From Vermamoeba vermiformis (Eukaryota; Tubulinea; Echinamoebida), in assembly GCA_045837725.1 (NCBI GenBank), contig JBEWZL010000287.1:1-64000 (forward strand): a stretch of 64,000 nucleotides of DNA, given 5' to 3'. The translations under genes and the position numbers were made by a program. The notes beneath the pieces were generated by a model, which worked only from the letters and a program-made list of their open reading frames with translations, was not told the DNA's origin and did no database searches. Positions 59,143-64,000 of the stretch are shown one piece after another (the stretch's first letter is position 1; each line of letters begins with the position of its first letter).

Positions 59143-60449
59143 ATGCTGAGCATCACGTGCATAAAAAGAGCAACAAATGTTTTTTCAATTTCTCGCAACA
59201 GAGTGATACCAAACGTCGTACCAAAGTTATTCAACAAAAGATATTACACTAAAGACATGTCGCAAAGAAAAGTAGCTGTTGTTGTTGGCGCTGGACCAGG
59301 TACATCCGAACTCGATTTTACTCCGGCTCCGCTTAAACTTTTTACTAATATTGTTATTATATAGGCCTTGGCAATGCCTGTGCACGAAAGTAAGTAAACT
59401 TCCATTTGATCGCGATGACAAGTTAGCAAAGTTTTTCAAAATATTACATTTTATTCAGATTCGCTTCGCAAGGCTATGCCGTCGCTCTGGTAGCACGGAG
59501 TAAGTTCTGAAAATTATAAATATTAAAATTACTGAAATTAATGCCCTTAGACGCTGAAAAGCTAAAGGTTCTCGAAGACGAGATCAACAAAACCGGAGCT
59601 CAAGCGATTGCAGTCCCCGCCGATTCTACTAAGGAAGCCGAGGTTAAGAAGGCATTCGATCAGATCAAGGCTTGGGGCGAGATCGAGGTACTTTGAAATT
59701 AAGATTTTCAGTTTTGGAGATATTCTTGACTTTTCAAATTCAGCGGATCTGCTGCGCGATACTCATTGATTTCAATGTAGGTTCTCATCTATAATGCTAG
59801 TTCATTCAAATTAGCTAGCCTCGGCGATGTTTCAAGCGAAGAATTTGAGCAACATTGGCGCGTCGGCTGCTTGGGCGGATTCAACGCGAGTCACCAAGTC
59901 TTGAATGATATGGCCAAGAAAGGTCGTGGTTCTATTATATTCACTGGAGCTACTGCGAGTTTGAGAGGAAGGTAAGGCTTCGAAAATGTACACGAGCGGC
60001 GCCAATGTCCAAATAAGGAAATTTCGCGTACTGACCTGGATCTGCTTTCTAGCTCCAAGTTTGCTTTGTTGGCCGTCGGAAAGTTCGGTCTTAGAGCCCT
60101 TGCCCAATCAATGGCAAAAGAATACGGTCCTCAAGGTACGTCCAAGCCGGATTTGCGAATCCTTCCGTCCGCGCTTTTCCCAAAACTAATATAAAAATGG
60201 TAGGAGTCCATGTAGTTCACGCTATTATCGATGGTATGATCGACAGTGATAGAGCGCGTGGAATGGTTGGCGACAAGCCGATTTTGCTTAGCCCTGAAGT
60301 GTAAGTTACTTCTAGTATAAAGCCTTTATGAGTCTACAATTAACAATGCAATTCATAGTATCGCCGATACTTACTACTACTTGCACACTCAACCGAAACA
60401 AGGTTGGGTTCACGAGATCGACATCCGTTCGTCCACTGAAAAGTGGTAA
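59143..60449 (+). CDS. Short-chain dehydrogenase/reductase, probably mitochondrial
   Basis: About eight exons. Residues 1-38 (MLSITCIKRATNVFSISRNR onward) are basic and hydroxylated with no acidic residue, a typical mitochondrial targeting peptide. The Rossmann motif AVVVGAGPGLGNACARKFA gives the TGxxxGxG-type dinucleotide site. VLIYNASSF corresponds to NAG in classical SDRs. The catalytic region reads GSIIFTGATASLRGSSKFAL followed by AVGKFGLRALAQSMAKEYGP; the usual YxxxK Tyr is not at its standard spacing. Related SDR subgroups show a similar F/K-type sequence, so activity is likely but the proton donor is unclear. It ends HEIDIRSSTEKW. Substrate unknown. A TATA-rich 50-bp spacer separates it from the divergent gene upstream. 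Confidence 0.88.
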
Positions 60450-60620
60450 ACGGACGCGTCTCCAGATTGTACACGCTCGTGGTTATCCCGGATAAGATGC
60501 TACAACGCTCTAAAGCATTTTAAAAAATAAAGGTCAATTTTATCTTACTTGAAAATTCGGCACTTGGGCAAGATAGTAAGTTAAAATTATTTAAATTATT
60601 TAAACTTCGGCAGCGCTCTA

Positions 60621-63600
60621 TTAATTGTTATTGTTATTTGCGATCAAAGTACCAAAGCTGCTGCTTCGAACGAGCTTTGAGTTACTTCTGTTCAAAACGA
60701 CTTGACCGTGCTGCTTTGTGCCAGTGTTGCGAACATAGAACTCGTGTTCAATCGTGTTTTTGATCACAAAGCGCACCACTGTCACTGGCTTGGTTTGACC
60801 TTGTCGTTGTGCTCGTCCAATTGCTTGATTCTCGTACGCTTGTGCTTCTTCTTTTGTGCCCGTCATTGGGTCTATCATCATAGCATTAGTGGGCTTCAAA
60901 ATGATTGGCTAATGAAATTTCATACCCATCAAGAGCACGTGACTCGCTTCGATCAAGTTGGTTCCTGATGCAGCTTTGCTCAAGCTCAAAAGAATCACTT
61001 GCACGTCTGACTCATCAGCTTTGAATTTCTTGAGTGCTTTGCTCTTCTTGTACACGTTGCTAAGACATTAGTTAGTTAGATGATATGACGCAAGATTTGG
61101 CGATATGTCGGACTGATTTGAGTGATCGCTTACCCTTCAACCATGCTCGAATTGATGTTGTTCTCTTCCAACAACGCAGCGATCATGTCGAGATAGTCAG
61201 TGAACTGCGAGAAGATGATCACACGTGTTCCAGGCTCTTTGTCAAACAGAGTCTGAAGGTACCCGACCAAACTTGCCATTTTGGTACCGTAGTTCTCGAT
61301 CCAGTAGTCTTTGGTGTTCTGAAGACAAGATCGTTAGTTTTCGCCGATCTGAATAAAATTGATAAAATTTCAGTTGCTTACGTATTCAATCTTTGACGTG
61401 TCTTGTGGTTTCTAGTTGATTATTTAACGTTAGTGTTATTTCCTTTTATAGTAATATCAGACGACTTACGATATCTTGAAACGATTTCAGGACTCGTTTA
61501 TGCCCCTCTAATGTTTTTTCAAGTGCATCGAGGTTCTTTTGATAATCCGCCAAGAAACGAGTTGCCGTTTGCAGTTGCCAAGTATTGAACAAGGTTGATG
61601 GTAGGTTGACCGTGTTCTCATGCGTGATTTTGACAGCTTTGTGACTGTCAATGCGTTGGTTTTGCAAGACAATGTCGTTGAGTTTCTTTTTGATCATGAA
61701 CTCTCTCATTTCATGCAAAGTGCTGCCCCAATCGTAGTTTAACTTGCAACATAATTCACGAACTGGATCTTTGGGTGCACGATGTACGCTGTAATCTTGA
61801 CCTGCACCACGGTTCTTCTGATGGAACACAAGTTCTTCGTAGATTGCCGCTTCAATCGGAGTAAAATCTAATAACACGACTTCAGGCTTGGTCGCAACCA
61901 TTTGGTACTCTTCGTTAACACTTTCCTAATAAGGATATTATTAGTATGACCGATCATCAGTGCACGAAAGCAATCCCAACAAAGCACAATTGATCAATGA
62001 TATTTCAACTCTTACTTTGGTATTGCGCCAGACCAAGTTATCGATCAATAACTGATTCAACACGTGGCTATTTAAGCGAACAGTCAGAAGATTGAATTAT
62101 AAAGTTCCAAATCAAATCAGGTTGAAATTTCTTACTCTACGTAAGCCTCGGTATAAGGTCTTTTGTAATGTGTCGACCAATTGTCGTGAACAAACTTGCG
62201 TTCTTCAGGTGTCTGGTCGCGGAAATTTAAAGGTATGGTGTGCTTGGCAAACATGTCTAAAAACGTTCGGACACCTTCCAACGAATCACTGAAGGTTAAA
62301 TAATATGTTATTAAGGCTATCAGTAAAATTATAGTCTGAATGATGCTACGTACAATTTTGGAAAAGGAGTGCCACTCATGTACCACGAGAACGTTCGTTG
62401 CAAATAATAGATCACATCTATGAACATCAGTTAAATTCGATTGAACATTAATACCAAATTAGGAAAGTGCATACCCATCGTGAACTCATCGCCAATGACT
62501 TCGTGACCCTCGTCCATGACAATGCGGTGCCAATGAAAATGCTCGAGAATCACTCCTTTGATCTTCTCAGGTGCCTTGTCTTTCAAGTAGTTTTCGAGCA
62601 TTTTATCGACACGGTCAATGCGATCATGTGGTGCTGCTGCATCCATTTTGATTTGTGAGCCGTGATTGGGGTAGGCAATATAGTTTTTGTTTTTGAGCAA
62701 GTTGTATGTCACGACAACAACATCTAACAAAGGTATTAAGGTCATCGAATGTTATTTCAAATATCTGTGATCTTACCAGCATCAAGGATTTGTTGATAAG
62801 TGATCTTCTTGACCTGTGCAATCGTTGTGATTGTAATCACGCTCAACTTTGGTTCCGAATGCTCTTCGATTTCCTTCACCCATTGGTCAACGAGATGGTT
62901 CGGACACAGCACTGCAAATTTAAGTCAGTTTGTTGAGAACAGCTAAGCGAGTACTTACCAAGGGTCGCTTTTGTTGCAAAGTAAGGATCACTCTTCGGCG
63001 CTTGTTTCATCGGATTTGAAAGTATCAAGCCAAGCATTTCAATGGTCTTGCCGAGGCCCATTTCATCGGCGAGCACTCCGCCTCTCGGTTTGAACTGCAA
63101 GTTGTGTTCACTTGCGTTCTCAAGCAACACGAGCTTCTCTTCTTTTGGCGTGTACTTCAATAGGATTTTAGGCATTTCTGTCTCAATAAGTGGAGACACT
63201 TCGAACTCTGTCGAGACACAAAAGTGTGTTACGGATGGTTATATTGTTGAGACTTATATCAATCACTTACTCTTATCAGCTTCTTGTTCGGTAGTGACCA
63301 TCCAGTTGATTGCGTTGATTTGATAGTTGTGCAATTTGACACCTGTCAACGATTGAGGCTGTTCGGCGATGACTGGAAGAACCTAGTAACGCGAATATTA
63401 TTCAATATTCAAGTGCTGCATGCCTACGTACGGTAGGTAAATAAGATTCCTTTGGCGAGAAGTAATCCTCAACAGGCCGGTGCTTGGCGAACTTTGCATT
63501 AAGTTTGGCAAGAACAGGTTTTTTGAATAATCCGATCTCTGTAATCTGCTCGTCTGATCTTATTCTTCGCTCCAATCTATTATACAATAATTAATAATTT

Positions 63601-64000
63601 ATCATATTTCAATGCGTCTACTTTCATCCATACTTAGATAAATTAACTTCGATGGATATGTCGCACTTCACTATTTCTGATCCTGCAATTGCCTTGCTAT
63701 CCAAAAGAAATCGGTAGCAATCTGCTTTTTTAGACGCTTCCATTACTGCTACTAGTTGCTTATAGAAAGGACTTCGGGTATGAGCTATCGCCGTGTGATT
63801 TCCTTGTTTGTCAGCGAGCTTTATAATTTATTAGAAGATCATAATAATTTTTTCCGTCCGGCAAAAGTTCATGATAATAATTACTGAAAAAGATCAGCTT
63901 TTTTTTTTCACCGGTTTAATACACTTACGATTGCGAAATACTTCCCGCGTACAAACTCAAATGACTTGACCGTCACTGGGGGTCCTGCGTTGGGATACAA
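60621..64000 (-). CDS. SNF2-family DNA-dependent ATPase/helicase (N-terminus beyond window)
   Basis: About ten exons visible; the gene enters from the right edge. Helicase motif I is ADEMGLGKTIEMLGLILSNP (about 63000-63070), preceded by TGVKLHNYQINAINW-type motif Q text near 63320. Motif II is DEGHEVIG (about 62490), in place of DEAH. Between the two lobes lies a 150-residue insert of coiled-coil character (YQKNLDALEKTLEGHKRVLK). Lobe 2 shows IIFSQFTDYLDMIAALLEEN, VQVILLSLSKAASGTNLIEA, SHVLLM and motif VI AIGRAQRQGQTKPVTVVRFV near the end. The C-terminus is a short Ser/Asn-rich tail. The large insertion and motif spacing recall the Rad5/SHPRH or HLTF group, but no RING finger was seen in the insert. 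Role: chromatin remodelling or replication-fork repair by family. Confidence 0.92.

Overview
This is a gene-dense, intron-rich eukaryotic window of about 64 kb. Most introns are short (about 50-70 nt), begin GTAAGT or GTACGT, and carry a CTAAT-type branch site just before the acceptor. The gene mix points to an amoebozoan, perhaps a dictyostelid or protosteloid relative: a class C GPCR with a GABA-B-like tail, an AprA/PhoPQ-related secreted protein, hybrid histidine kinase, PSI-repeat proteins, a MYRF-like autocleaving transcription factor, a Zn2Cys6 factor and a STAND ATPase. A fungal relative is less likely because of the class C GPCR and the MYRF-like protein. I cannot name the species.

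Layout. 1-6.4 kb: two pieces of class C GPCR coding sequence in opposite orientation, separated by a nearly full LINE (954-5313, minus strand) with an intact 1216-codon ORF2 and a target-site duplication. 7.1-12.6 kb: small secreted and membrane proteins, the AprA-like gene and a four-TM protein gene. 13.4-15.2 kb: Zn2Cys6 factor, followed by a 161-bp retroposon whose 3' end matches the LINE. 16-22 kb: a CaMK-type kinase, an unknown gene and an NLR-like STAND/TPR gene. 22.5-25.6 kb: PSI-repeat receptor and a secreted protein. 26-32 kb: a Rho/Rac GTPase with a 370-residue extra C-terminus, a dual-specificity phosphatase and a Lys/Ser-rich protein. 32.5-40 kb: UTP21/WDR36, a membrane protein and a LIM protein. 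40-50 kb: an AlkB dioxygenase, a single-chain urease, a MYRF-like/LRR fusion, and the urease accessory GTPase UreG with a MITE in one intron. 50.3-59.1 kb: two F-box-like helical/LRR genes flanking a PAS-PAS hybrid histidine kinase. 59-64 kb: an SDR oxidoreductase and a SNF2 ATPase that leaves the right edge.

How the genes connect. Urease and UreG lie about 4 kb apart on the same strand and form a functional pair (enzyme and nickel-insertion GTPase). UreD, UreE and UreF are not in the window. Much of the rest is signalling: GPCR, hybrid kinase, CaMK, Rho, DUSP, membrane-tethered transcription factor and STAND ATPase.

The most unusual items are the MYRF-like autocleaving transcription factor with a plant-RLK-like LRR ectodomain, the Rho GTPase fusion with Ala in place of P-loop Gly12, the inverted GPCR fragments around the LINE, and a 12-bp palindrome TGACACGTGTCA present four times. 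All gene models were read by eye from raw sequence, so exon edges are approximate unless given.
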